Assembly: GCA_017470995.1 (NCBI GenBank)
Contig: JAFUXI010000046.1
Coordinates: forward strand, 1 to 51,046
Origin: Spirochaetales bacterium
GTDB taxonomy: Bacteria; Spirochaetota; Spirochaetia; Sphaerochaetales; Sphaerochaetaceae
Reading direction: 5' to 3'
DNA: 51,046 nt
Every line of letters begins with the position of its first letter. The stretch's first letter is position 1. The translations under genes and the position numbers were made by a program. Positions 34,173-41,758 of this stretch are shown here, in pieces. The notes under the pieces are model-generated. The model made no database searches, was not told the DNA's origin, and was given only the letters and a program-made list of their open reading frames with translations.

Positions 34173-34727
34173 ATGAAAGAGATTGCCCTGCATCTGCTTG
34201 ATATTGTGCAGAACAGTGTCAGAGCCGGTGCTTCGCATGTGGACATACGCTTTCTGCTGGGAACGGACGGCGTGCTGGAGATGGGCGTCAGGGATGACGG
34301 CTGCGGAATGTCAGCGGATCTCCTGGCCCGTGTCAGAAGCCCGTTTACAACAACCAGGACAACCCGGAAGGTCGGACTGGGAATTCCCCTTCTTATGCAG
34401 AATGCCATGCAGACCGGCGGTCATGTGGAAATAGAGAGCGAGGAAGGAAAAGGAACGGATATCGCCGCCTTTTTCGACACCTCCTCAATCGACTGTCTGC
34501 CGCTCGGTGATCTGGCTTCCACAATGGCTTCCATAATCATGGGCAGCCCTGACAAGCCGGAATTCGCCATACGCTGCGCTTCCCCCAATGGGGAGATGTC
34601 CTTCTCGACCGAGCAGATAAGGCCTGTTCTTGAAGGCGTATCTCTTGCGGAGCCGGGAGTCATACAGTGGATAAGGGAATCTCTTGCGGAAGAAATAGAA
34701 CCAATTTTGGGAGGAATCTTGAAATGA
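34173..34727 (+). CDS. Histidine-kinase-like ATP-binding protein in the hyd operon
   Basis: 184-residue GHKL ATPase. N-box DIVQNSVRAGAS (about 10-21), G1 DDGCGM, F-box PFTTTR, G2 KVGLGIPLL, G3 EEGKGTDIAAF are all present. No phospho-accepting His domain and no membrane segment. The C-terminal 70 residues are not assigned. It stands between hydC and the HndB-like gene, as in many trimeric hydrogenase operons, and may sense redox or NAD(H) state; function unproven. Stop overlaps the next start (ATGA). Confidence 0.88.
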   Translation: MKEIALHLLDIVQNSVRAGASHVDIRFLLGTDGVLEMGVRDDGCGMSADLLARVRSPFTTTRTTRKVGLGIPLLMQNAMQTGGHVEIESEEGKGTDIAAFFDTSSIDCLPLGDLASTMASIIMGSPDKPEFAIRCASPNGEMSFSTEQIRPVLEGVSLAEPGVIQWIRESLAEEIEPILGGILK

Positions 34728-35101
34728 AAACATTGGCAGAACTTGAAGCGATCCGCAAAGCGACGCTTTCACGCATCAATCTGCGTACAGATGAGAAAAG
34801 CGAGACTACACGTGTCGTGATCGGAATGGCTACCTGCGGAATTGCCGCCGGCGCCCGTCCTGTCATGCTGTCCTTCATGGATGAGGTCGAAAAGCGTCAG
34901 CTGGCTCATGTGCAGATTTCACAGACCGGCTGCATCGGAATGTGCCGCCTCGAGCCGATGGTAGATGTTATTCTGCCCGGCAAGGAAAAGGTCACATATG
35001 TCCACGTCAAGCCTGAGATGGTCCCGCGCATTGTGGCGGAGCATATCGTCAACGGACGCCCGGTAGAAGAGTACACCATCGGCGCAGCCGAGAAGAAATG
35101 A
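34724..35101 (+). CDS. HndB-like thioredoxin-fold ferredoxin
   Basis: 125-residue protein like HndB of NADP-reducing hydrogenases. The signature VVIGMATCGIAAGARPVM (Cys38) is followed by QTGCIGMCRLEP. Only three Cys are placed as [2Fe-2S] ligands; the second Cys of the first pair is absent, as in the HndB group, so cluster binding is uncertain. ATG at 34724 overlaps the upstream stop; GGAGG precedes it. Probably an accessory electron-transfer subunit. Confidence 0.88.
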   Translation: MKTLAELEAIRKATLSRINLRTDEKSETTRVVIGMATCGIAAGARPVMLSFMDEVEKRQLAHVQISQTGCIGMCRLEPMVDVILPGKEKVTYVHVKPEMVPRIVAEHIVNGRPVEEYTIGAAEKK

Positions 35102-35114
35102 GTCGGAGGATAGA

Positions 35115-36911
35115 ATGGATATTTATCGCGCACATGTATTGGTCTGCGGCGGTACCGGCTGTTCTTCTTCCGGTTCTGCAACGCTGATCGAGCGTTTCAA
35201 TGAAAAAATCGCAGAGGCAGGCCTTGAAAAAGAAGTCAAAGTCATCCGCACCGGATGCTTCGGACTCTGTGAGGCAGGTCCTGTCGTCATCGTCTATCCG
35301 GAAGGCACCTTCTACAGCCGCGTAAAGCCGGAGAACGTCGATGAAATCGTAACCGAGCATCTGCTCAAGGGCCGCAAGGTCGAGCATCTGGTCTATACCG
35401 ACCATGCCACACACGAGCAGGATGCCTCCAAGGCACTTGAGGATATCGGATTCTACAAGCACCAGATGCGTATCGCACTGCGCAACTGCGGCGTAATCGA
35501 TCCGGAGAATATCGACGAGTATCTGGCAATGGACGGATACAAGGCCCTCGAGAAGGTCCTCACCAAGATGACACGTGAAGAGGTCATCGAGGAAGTCCTC
35601 AAATCAGGTCTCCGCGGACGCGGCGGCGGAGGATTCCCCACCGGTCTCAAGTGGAAGTTCACATACAACAGCCAGGCAAAGCAGAAGTACGTTGCCTGTA
35701 ATGCCGACGAAGGCGACCCCGGTGCATTCATGGATCGTTCGATCCTGGAAGGCGACCCGCATGCAATTCTCGAAGCCATGGCAATCGCCGGTTATGCAAT
35801 CGGTGCAAGCGAAGGCTACATCTATGTCCGTGCAGAGTACCCGATTGCAGTCAAGCGTCTGACAATCGCAGCCAACCAGGCACGTGAGTACGGTCTTCTT
35901 GGCAAGAACATCTTCGGGACCGGATTTGACTTCGACATCAGCATCCGTCTCGGTGCAGGTGCATTCGTCTGCGGTGAGGAAACCGCTCTCATGCACTCCA
36001 TCGAAGGCAAGCGCGGTGAGCCGACCGTACGTCCGCCGTTCCCGGCAGTCAAGGGTCTGTTCGAAAAGCCGACCATGCTCAACAACGTCGAGACCTATGC
36101 AAACATCCCGCAGATAATCCTCAAGGGATCCGAGTGGTTCAGCTCTATCGGAACCGAGAAGTCCAAGGGAACCAAGGTCTTTGCTCTCGGCGGAAAGATC
36201 AACAACACCGGTCTTGTCGAGGTCCCGATGGGCACGACGCTGCGCACCATCATCTATGACATCGGCGGCGGCTGCCCCAACGGAAAGAAGTTCAAGGCTG
36301 TCCAGACCGGAGGACCTTCCGGCGGATGTCTCCCCGAGTCCCTGCTAGATACACCGGTTGACTATGACAACCTCATTGCTGCCGGCTCGATGATGGGCTC
36401 TGGCGGAATGATCGTAATGGATGAAGACAACTGTATGGTCGACATCGCCCGCTTCTATCTCGACTTCATCGTCGACGAGTCCTGCGGACAGTGCACACCT
36501 TGCCGTGTCGGAACCAAGCGCATGCTCGAGATCCTCAACCGCATCGTCGAGGGCAAGGGCAAGGAAGGCGATATCGAGAGACTCGAGGAGCTGGCACAGA
36601 CAATCAAGTCCACTTCCCTCTGCGCTCTCGGACAGACCGCACCTAACCCGATTCTCTCCACACTCAAGTTCTTCAGAGACGAGTACGAAGCACATATCAG
36701 AGACAAGAAGTGCCCGGCTCACCACTGCAAGGCTCTGCTTCAGTACTACATCACCGACAAGTGCCGCGGATGTACCGCTTGTGCACGTGTCTGTCCTGCA
36801 GGCGCTATCTCAGGTGAGATCAAGAAGCAGCATGTCATCGATCCGGACAAGTGCTTGAAGTGCGGCGCATGTATGGAAAAGTGTCGTTTCGGCGCCATCA
36901 TCAAGAAGTGA
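35115..36911 (+). CDS. hydB: Bifurcating hydrogenase subunit HydB / HndC (NuoF-like, FMN)
   Basis: 598-residue flavoprotein that oxidises or reduces NAD(P)H and is the expected bifurcation site. N-terminal thioredoxin-like [2Fe-2S] domain with Cys11, 16, 48 and 52. Then a NuoF domain: NAD/FMN loop GRGGGGFPTG (168-177), NADEGDPGAFMDR (197-209), and a 4Fe-4S motif SCGQCTPCR. C-terminal two-cluster ferredoxin: CRGCTACARVC (550-560) and CLKCGACMEKC (580-590). Sixteen bases separate it from hydA. Domain order is as in Thermotoga HydB. Confidence 0.96.
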   Translation: MDIYRAHVLVCGGTGCSSSGSATLIERFNEKIAEAGLEKEVKVIRTGCFGLCEAGPVVIVYPEGTFYSRVKPENVDEIVTEHLLKGRKVEHLVYTDHATHEQDASKALEDIGFYKHQMRIALRNCGVIDPENIDEYLAMDGYKALEKVLTKMTREEVIEEVLKSGLRGRGGGGFPTGLKWKFTYNSQAKQKYVACNADEGDPGAFMDRSILEGDPHAILEAMAIAGYAIGASEGYIYVRAEYPIAVKRLTIAANQAREYGLLGKNIFGTGFDFDISIRLGAGAFVCGEETALMHSIEGKRGEPTVRPPFPAVKGLFEKPTMLNNVETYANIPQIILKGSEWFSSIGTEKSKGTKVFALGGKINNTGLVEVPMGTTLRTIIYDIGGGCPNGKKFKAVQTGGPSGGCLPESLLDTPVDYDNLIAAGSMMGSGGMIVMDEDNCMVDIARFYLDFIVDESCGQCTPCRVGTKRMLEILNRIVEGKGKEGDIERLEELAQTIKSTSLCALGQTAPNPILSTLKFFRDEYEAHIRDKKCPAHHCKALLQYYITDKCRGCTACARVCPAGAISGEIKKQHVIDPDKCLKCGACMEKCRFGAIIKK

Positions 36912-36927
36912 GCGGAGGAAAGAAACA

Positions 36928-38676
36928 ATGAAGAAAATGATTAATCTTACAATTGACGGCATCAAGGTGCAGACACCCGAGGGATCAACCGTTCTGGAAG
37001 CTGCCCGCTCAGCCGGAATCCGCATCCCCACCCTGTGCTTCCTCAAGGACGTCAACAAGCTCGGCGTCTGCCGCATGTGTATAGTCAATGCCGGCGGCCG
37101 TGCCCTTCAGGCTGCATGTGTCCTCCCCGCAGCGGAAGGAATGAATGTAAAGACCAACACACCGGAGATTCAGGAATACCGCAAGAACATCCTCGAGCTG
37201 ACCCTTTCGACACACAAGAAAGAGTGCCTGAGCTGCATCCGTTCACAGAACTGCGAACTGCAGAAGCTCTGTCTGGAGCTCGGCGTTGAGTTCGGCGACA
37301 AGTACGAAGGTGTCAAGAACGAATACACGATCGACGACCTGTCCCCTTCAATCGTCCGCGACAACAACAAGTGCATTCTTTGCCGCCGTTGCGTCTCGGT
37401 CTGTGCCAAGGTTCAGAACGTCGGAGTCATCGGACCCGTCAACCGCGGATTCAAGACAGCAATCGAATCACCGTGGGGACTCAAGCTCAACCAGATGGCA
37501 TGTATCAACTGCGGTCAGTGTATCGTCAACTGCCCCGTCGGAGCCCTTCATGAAAAGGACGATACCAATGAGGTCTGGGCAGCACTCCAGGATCCCGACA
37601 AGTATGTCGTCGTCCAGCCCGCTCCGGCAGTGCGTGCGGCACTCGGCGAGGAATTCGGTTATCCGATGGGAACATCTGTCACCGGCAAGATGGCAGCTGC
37701 ACTCAGGAGACTGGGATTCGACAAGGTCTTCGATACAGACTGGGGTGCAGACCTCACCATCATGGAAGAGGCCAACGAGCTGGTCGAGAGAATCTCCAAG
37801 GGCGGAAAGCTTCCGATGATCACAAGCTGCTCACCGGGATGGATCAAGTTCTGCGAGACCTACTATCCCGATTTCACTGACAACCTCTCCACCTGCAAGT
37901 CACCGCATGAGATGGAAGGTGCAATGATCAAGAGCTACTTCGCAGAGAAGATGAACATCGATCCGCATAAGATCGTCGTTGTTTCGGTCATGCCCTGTAC
38001 GGCAAAGAAGTTCGAGGCAAAGCGCCCCGAGCTCGGACACGATGGAATGGCTGATGTCGATATCGTCATCACAACCCGAGAGCTTGCCAGAATGATCAAG
38101 AAGGCAAACATCGACTTCTGCGCCCTTCCCGACGAGGACTTCGACAGCATGCTCGGTGAGTCCACCGGTGCTGCAGTCATCTTCGGTGCAACCGGCGGTG
38201 TCATGGAAGCAGCTCTCAGAACTGCCTATGAGACAATCACCGGCAAGAAGCTTGAGAACGTTGATTTCAAGGCAGTCCGCGGAGTCAAGGGCATCAAGGA
38301 AGCTACGATCAACATCGGCGGAACAGACGTCAGCGTTGCAGTCGCAAGCGGAACAGGCAATGCCAGCACCCTGCTTGACAGCGTACGCTCCGGCAAGAAG
38401 AACTATGCCTTCATCGAAGTCATGGCCTGCCCGGGCGGATGTGTCAACGGCGGCGGACAGCCCATCGTTTCCTCTCAGGTCAAGATGGACAAGGATATCC
38501 GCGTAGAGCGTGCAAAGGCACTCTACAAGGAAGACAGGAACAAGGCACTGCGCAAGAGCCACGACAACACCGAGATCAAGACCCTCTACACAGAGTATCT
38601 TGGCAAGCCCGGCAGCCACAAGGCTCATGAGCTCCTGCATACCCACTATCAGAAGCGCGAGAAGTACAGCGACTGA
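36928..38676 (+). CDS. hydA: Bifurcating [FeFe]-hydrogenase catalytic subunit HydA / HndD
   Basis: 582-residue catalytic subunit. N-terminal [2Fe-2S] domain (Cys37, 48, 51, 64), His-ligated cluster HKKECLSCIRSQNC (96-109), two 4Fe-4S motifs CILCRRCVSVC (149-159) and CINCGQCIVNC (192-202), then the H-domain. L1 is TSCSPGW (299-305), L2 MPCTAKKFE (355-363) and L3 MACPGGCVNGGGQP near residue 495-510, so both proton-relay residues (first L1 Cys, L2 Glu) are kept. The second L1 position is Ser rather than Cys. Ends with the small C-terminal region holding the EYLGKPGSHKAHELLHTHY motif. Produces or consumes H2 with ferredoxin and NADH. Confidence 0.96.
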   Translation: MKKMINLTIDGIKVQTPEGSTVLEAARSAGIRIPTLCFLKDVNKLGVCRMCIVNAGGRALQAACVLPAAEGMNVKTNTPEIQEYRKNILELTLSTHKKECLSCIRSQNCELQKLCLELGVEFGDKYEGVKNEYTIDDLSPSIVRDNNKCILCRRCVSVCAKVQNVGVIGPVNRGFKTAIESPWGLKLNQMACINCGQCIVNCPVGALHEKDDTNEVWAALQDPDKYVVVQPAPAVRAALGEEFGYPMGTSVTGKMAAALRRLGFDKVFDTDWGADLTIMEEANELVERISKGGKLPMITSCSPGWIKFCETYYPDFTDNLSTCKSPHEMEGAMIKSYFAEKMNIDPHKIVVVSVMPCTAKKFEAKRPELGHDGMADVDIVITTRELARMIKKANIDFCALPDEDFDSMLGESTGAAVIFGATGGVMEAALRTAYETITGKKLENVDFKAVRGVKGIKEATINIGGTDVSVAVASGTGNASTLLDSVRSGKKNYAFIEVMACPGGCVNGGGQPIVSSQVKMDKDIRVERAKALYKEDRNKALRKSHDNTEIKTLYTEYLGKPGSHKAHELLHTHYQKREKYSD

Positions 38677-38695
38677 TTGCAATGAATCTGATTTA

Positions 38696-38727
38696 CCCGT
38701 CCGTTTAACAGCGGACGGGTTTTTTGT
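38696..38727 (+). terminator. Terminator of the hydrogenase operon
   Basis: CCCGTCCG (38696-38703) pairs with CGGACGGG (38712-38719) around an eight-base loop, followed by TTTTTTT. Very strong by eye. The reverse strand has no T-run. Confidence 0.96.
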
Positions 38728-38752
38728 TGCCTTGAGATTGCAAAAAAGATGC

Positions 38753-40105
38753 TCAGAGAGCTTTCCGCCTTCCGTCGAAGTATTTGAGGTCCTTGCCAAG
38801 AAACAGCGGCGTAGCCATTGCAAGGGCCCTGAAGGTGTTGTCTGCAAACATGCAGATCCAGATTTCGAACAGCGTCGCATTCAGGACATGGATGCAGATT
38901 ATGGTGGCAAGGATCCTGATACCCCAGGATCCGATGGTCTCCACGATGAAAGTGATCTTTGTCTGTCCCAGTCCGTAGTAGATGCCTTCTGAAACTATCA
39001 TCAGACCGAACAGCGGTTCTGAGACGGCAATCAGCTTAAGGACCTTGGTTCCCTGCCTGATAACTTCCTGATCCGGGGTGAAGATACCCATGATGGGGCG
39101 TGCGAACAGAAACAGCAGAAGACCGGTGAATGCCATCATCGCCATAGTCAGGATGATCGACTGTCTCTCCACCACCCTGAATTTGGCCTTGTCATCTTCT
39201 CCTACCGAGATTCCGATGAGTGTGGATGTGGCGCTTCGAAGGCCGTAGCCCGGCAGGTAGAACAGGGTCTCGGAAGAGAGGGCAATCGCATGGGCCGCAA
39301 ACACTGTGGTGCCCAGTGAGGAGACCAGCGAGGCAAACACGATATGCCCGAGGCAGCTCGTGACGCTGGTGGCAAGGGCCGGAAGCGAGATGTTGGATGC
39401 TTCCTTGAGCAATGCCCTGTCTATGCCCCTGCTCTTCTCAGGCGCCCTGAGCTGCTCCTTTCGCCTCATGAGGACATACATCAGAATTCCTGCAAGCGTC
39501 GAGGACAGGGCTGTTGCTATGGCTGCACCGGTGACTCCGAGACCTGCAGTATATATAAGTAGATAATTGAGAATCACGTTCAGCACATTGGCAGCAAGGT
39601 TGACCATCATAGGTGTGCGGGTGTCCTTGAGGGCCCTCATCGCGCTTGCGCAGATTACCGAAGATGCCCTGAAGACTATGGGAAGGGATATAATGCAGAA
39701 ATAGATGCTCGCCTGCTTCTGGATGGCCTTGTCCGCCTGCATCCAGATCGGAATAACCGGACTGAGACCTACCGCAAGGACCTCGACGAACAGCCCGACG
39801 GCAAGTATGTATTTCACTATCTGCGAGGAACAACGCCGGATCTTGCCGGTATCACCTGCACCCAGGGCGCTGGACATGATGGCCACCATAGCCACGCCTA
39901 CTGCACCGAAGCAACTGCCTATGAGCCAGTTGACCGAGGTCGTGAGGCTCACCGATGACGTGGCCTGCGCTCCGAGACGGCCGACCATGGCGGTATCGAC
40001 ATACTGCAACAGCGTCGTGAGTATCTCTTCGAGGATGACCGGGACGGCAAGTGTGATGAGGCTTCTGAAGATATTTCTGCGGCTCTGCCGGTCAAGTGTC
40101 TGCAT
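38753..40105 (-). CDS. MATE-family efflux protein 1
   Basis: 450-residue, 12-helix multidrug or metabolite exporter of the MATE (NorM/DinF-like) family. Two internally similar halves, with VPVILEEILTTLLQYVDTAMVG near the N-terminus and the matching SLPALATSVTSCLGHIVFASLV in the second half. Length is normal. Its neighbour is the hydrogenase operon (convergent, terminator between), and YitT lies upstream on the same strand, 48 bp away. Substrate unknown. Confidence 0.92.
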   Translation of the reverse strand: MQTLDRQSRRNIFRSLITLAVPVILEEILTTLLQYVDTAMVGRLGAQATSSVSLTTSVNWLIGSCFGAVGVAMVAIMSSALGAGDTGKIRRCSSQIVKYILAVGLFVEVLAVGLSPVIPIWMQADKAIQKQASIYFCIISLPIVFRASSVICASAMRALKDTRTPMMVNLAANVLNVILNYLLIYTAGLGVTGAAIATALSSTLAGILMYVLMRRKEQLRAPEKSRGIDRALLKEASNISLPALATSVTSCLGHIVFASLVSSLGTTVFAAHAIALSSETLFYLPGYGLRSATSTLIGISVGEDDKAKFRVVERQSIILTMAMMAFTGLLLFLFARPIMGIFTPDQEVIRQGTKVLKLIAVSEPLFGLMIVSEGIYYGLGQTKITFIVETIGSWGIRILATIICIHVLNATLFEIWICMFADNTFRALAMATPLFLGKDLKYFDGRRKAL

Positions 40106-40153
40106 GCGTGCTAAGGATACTTTTTCTCTTTATTATTTCTCAAGAACCCGAAT

Positions 40154-41023
40154 TCACTTGATATGCTTGAAATTTCCGTAGGTTCTGGCTACCGGGGACA
40201 TTATCACGAAGGTATCTTTGAACTCCTTGATAATTCTGCCGAACTCTGCAATCTGCCTGCGGTTGACTACGCAGATCAGGAGACTCTTATCCGTATGTGA
40301 ATACATTCCCTTGGCAGGAATAACAGTACATCCGTGGTGGAGCCTGGTCATCAGGGTCTGTGACAGCTCTTCGGGATGTGACGTTATGATCTCGAACTTG
40401 GAGGCGGACCTTGCGCCCTTGAGGATGAAATCCCCGACCCTTGAGGTGACGAAGCTGTAGATGATGCACAGGATGACCGGCACATAGTCCATGCCGTAGG
40501 CAAAGAACGAGAAGAATGCAACGGCCAGGTTTATTCCGAACACGACCCACATGAGGCTCAGCTCCGGATTCTTGTAGCTGACGATCGACCCTACTATATC
40601 CATTCCACCGGTACTTGCGCCCAGACGGATTGCCACGCTGTAGTTGAATCCGTTGAAGACCCCTGCAGCTACGGCAGCCATTATCCTCTCCCCTGCATCT
40701 TTTCCGTAGAAGGTAATGGACGAGATGTCAATCTCCCTGAACAGGATCGTTCCCGCCGAGAAGACAATGACGAAAATGAGGGTCTTGATGGCATAGCGCC
40801 CGTGGAGAATATGCTGAGCCACCAGCAGAAGCGGAAGGTTCAGAACCAGATACATCATACCGAAGTTGATTCCGAACACGTACCTGAGGATCGTCAGTAT
40901 GCCGTTGAGTCCCGATGGCGCAAAGTCATTGGGAAAGACAAAGACCTGATAGTTCAATGCCCCCAGTACGGCGATTACCACGATAACCGCATAATCCAAA
41001 ACATTTCTAGCGTTCTTGTTCAT
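40154..41023 (-). CDS. YitT-family membrane protein (DUF161 plus DUF2179)
   Basis: 289-residue protein: five or six transmembrane helices (N-terminal two thirds) and a C-terminal cytoplasmic DUF2179 domain. Markers include PNDFAPSGLNGILTI in the first half, RLGASTGGMDIVGSI, and CTVIPAKGMYSHTDKSLLICVV in the tail. The family's role is unresolved; the tail resembles nucleotide-binding domains. ATG at 41023 has only a weak GGGAA upstream. Lies next to the inverted 9-bp repeat arrays, upstream of its start. Confidence 0.85.
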   Translation of the reverse strand: MNKNARNVLDYAVIVVIAVLGALNYQVFVFPNDFAPSGLNGILTILRYVFGINFGMMYLVLNLPLLLVAQHILHGRYAIKTLIFVIVFSAGTILFREIDISSITFYGKDAGERIMAAVAAGVFNGFNYSVAIRLGASTGGMDIVGSIVSYKNPELSLMWVVFGINLAVAFFSFFAYGMDYVPVILCIIYSFVTSRVGDFILKGARSASKFEIITSHPEELSQTLMTRLHHGCTVIPAKGMYSHTDKSLLICVVNRRQIAEFGRIIKEFKDTFVIMSPVARTYGNFKHIK

Positions 41024-41077
41024 ATCAAAGGAATTCCCAAGTCAGCATCCTACATGGTTTTATGCTTTTTCTCAAGA

Positions 41078-41239
41078 TTAGCGGACACAGCTGGGAAAGC
41101 TGAATCAGCAGGTACAGCCAGCACAGCCAGGCCTGCCAACAACAGCCAATTACTCCTAACCTGCAATTCAGCTGTTGATGGCTATCTTCGCTATACCAGC
41201 CGTCTTGGCTGTCATAGCTGAACCAGCTGTATCAGCTAT
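41078..41239. repeat. Two mirror-image arrays of 9-bp units
   Basis: Left arm: AGC (once TGC) begins at 41080, 41089, 41098, 41107, 41116, 41125, 41134 and 41144. Right arm: GCT or GCC begins at 41171, 41181, 41190, 41199, 41208, 41217, 41226 and 41235. Each arm has a 9-bp period with one 10-bp step at the inner end. Every AGC has its complement at the mirror position (coordinates sum to 41317), so the arms form an imperfect inverted repeat about 70 bp long around a 23-bp centre. CAACAGC/GCTGTTG and ACAGCTGG pairs are exact. Read in frame, each arm would encode tripeptides with a central Ala. Not a CRISPR array: units are too short. Confidence 0.75.
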
Positions 41240-41276
41240 ATACAATACAAAAGGGGCCGCCGTAAAAAATGAATCG

Positions 41277-41403
41277 ACCCCCGTTTGTTGGAGCAAATCC
41301 AACATGGGGGTTTTGGACTTGCCCTCCGGCTCCCGGTTGTCCGCCTTTCGGGCCGGCCATGCTTCGGACACAGTGTGTCCTCATACCGCATGGCTTCAAG
41401 TCC
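41277..41403. other. Possible structured RNA between the repeat arrays and tRNA-Leu
   Basis: Hairpin A: ACCCCC (41277-41282) with GGGGGT (41306-41311), inner TGTTGGA (41286-41292) with TCCAACA (41298-41304). Then a three-way junction: closing helix GGACTTG (41315-41321) with CAAGTCC (41397-41403). Arm one has CCGG (41326-41329)/CCGG (41353-41356) plus CCCG (41332-41335)/CGGG (41349-41352). Arm two has CCATGC (41357-41362)/GCATGG (41388-41393), capped by GGACACA (41366-41372)/TGTGTCC (41374-41380). No family recognised; strand not resolved. No credible protein-coding frame was found in 41024-41451. Confidence 0.5.
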
Positions 41404-41416
41404 CACTGATTCCATC

Positions 41417-41452
41417 AAAAGAAAACAGCCCCTTGCGGAGCTGCTTTCTTTT
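41417..41452 (-). terminator. Terminator of tRNA-Leu
   Basis: A 16-bp stem (41417-41432 with 41437-41452, two G-T pairs) around a GCAA tetraloop on the minus strand, whose 3' arm ends in TTTTCTTTT. It begins at the discriminator base of tRNA-Leu. Confidence 0.88.
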
Positions 41453-41531
41453 GCGAGGAAAGGGACTTGAACCCTCACTCTTGCGAATAGGAACCTAAAT
41501 CCTACGTGTCTGCCAGTTCCACCATCCTCGC
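41452..41531 (-). tRNA. tRNA-Leu, anticodon UAG
   Basis: 80-nt type II tRNA. Acceptor GCGAGGA pairs with TCCTCGC, followed by discriminator A. D-arm contains GGCAGAC, the anticodon stem-loop is TAGGA-TTTAGGT-TCCTA with anticodon TAG, the variable arm is short (CGC-AAGA-GTG) and the T-arm is AGGGTTCAAGTCCCT. CCA is not encoded. Reads CUA and probably other CUN codons. Confidence 0.95.
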
Positions 41532-41540
41532 GCTCTATCG

Positions 41541-41570
41541 AGAATACCATAAACAAGGTAAGGACTTCAA
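41541..41570 (-). promoter_or_regulatory. tRNA-Leu promoter
   Basis: -10 TATTCT (41541-41546) preceded by TGG (extended -10), and -35 TTGAAG (41565-41570) 18 bp upstream, on the minus strand. Confidence 0.65.
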
Positions 41571-41602
41571 TTGAATGGACATAAAAGATTGTCCGACAGG
41601 TA

Positions 41603-41631
41603 TTGCACAATAAATAAAAAAATGTTATACA
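41603..41631 (+). promoter_or_regulatory. tRNA-Lys promoter
   Basis: -35 TTGCAC (41603-41608), 17-bp A-rich spacer, -10 TATACA (41626-41631) with an extended TG upstream. tRNA-Lys begins 13 bases downstream. Confidence 0.75.
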
Positions 41632-41643
41632 TTACTTCGCGTC

Positions 41644-41716
41644 GGGCGGATAGCTCAGCTGGTAGAGCAGCAGACTCTTAATCTGCGGGTCCAGGGTTCG
41701 ATCCCCTGTCCGCTCA
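41644..41716 (+). tRNA. tRNA-Lys, anticodon CUU
   Basis: 73-nt tRNA. Acceptor GGGCGGA pairs with TCCGCTC (one G-T), discriminator A. D-arm AGCTCAGCTGGTAGAGC, anticodon arm GCAGA-CTCTTAA-TCTGC with anticodon CTT, T-arm CAGGGTTCGATCCCCTG. CCA is not encoded. Divergent from tRNA-Leu, 112 bp away. Confidence 0.97.
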
Positions 41717-41722
41717 AAGCAA

Positions 41723-41756
41723 AAACGGTCACCTAAGGGTGGCCGTTTCGTTTTAT
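41723..41756. terminator. Bidirectional terminator between tRNA-Lys and a binding-protein gene
   Basis: AAACGGTCACC (41723-41733) pairs with GGTGGCCGTTT (41738-41748), 11 pairs with one G-T, loop TAAG. T-rich on both strands (TTTCGTTTT forward, GTTTTTG reverse), so it can serve both convergent transcripts. Confidence 0.88.
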
Positions 41757-41758
41757 GT

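Noticed and set aside
41078-41239. Possible CRISPR array
   Set aside because: Units of nine bases with no spacers, and inverted arms; no cas genes nearby.
41168-41610. Open frames across the tRNA-Leu region
   Set aside because: They run through tRNA-Leu and its terminator and have no coding features.
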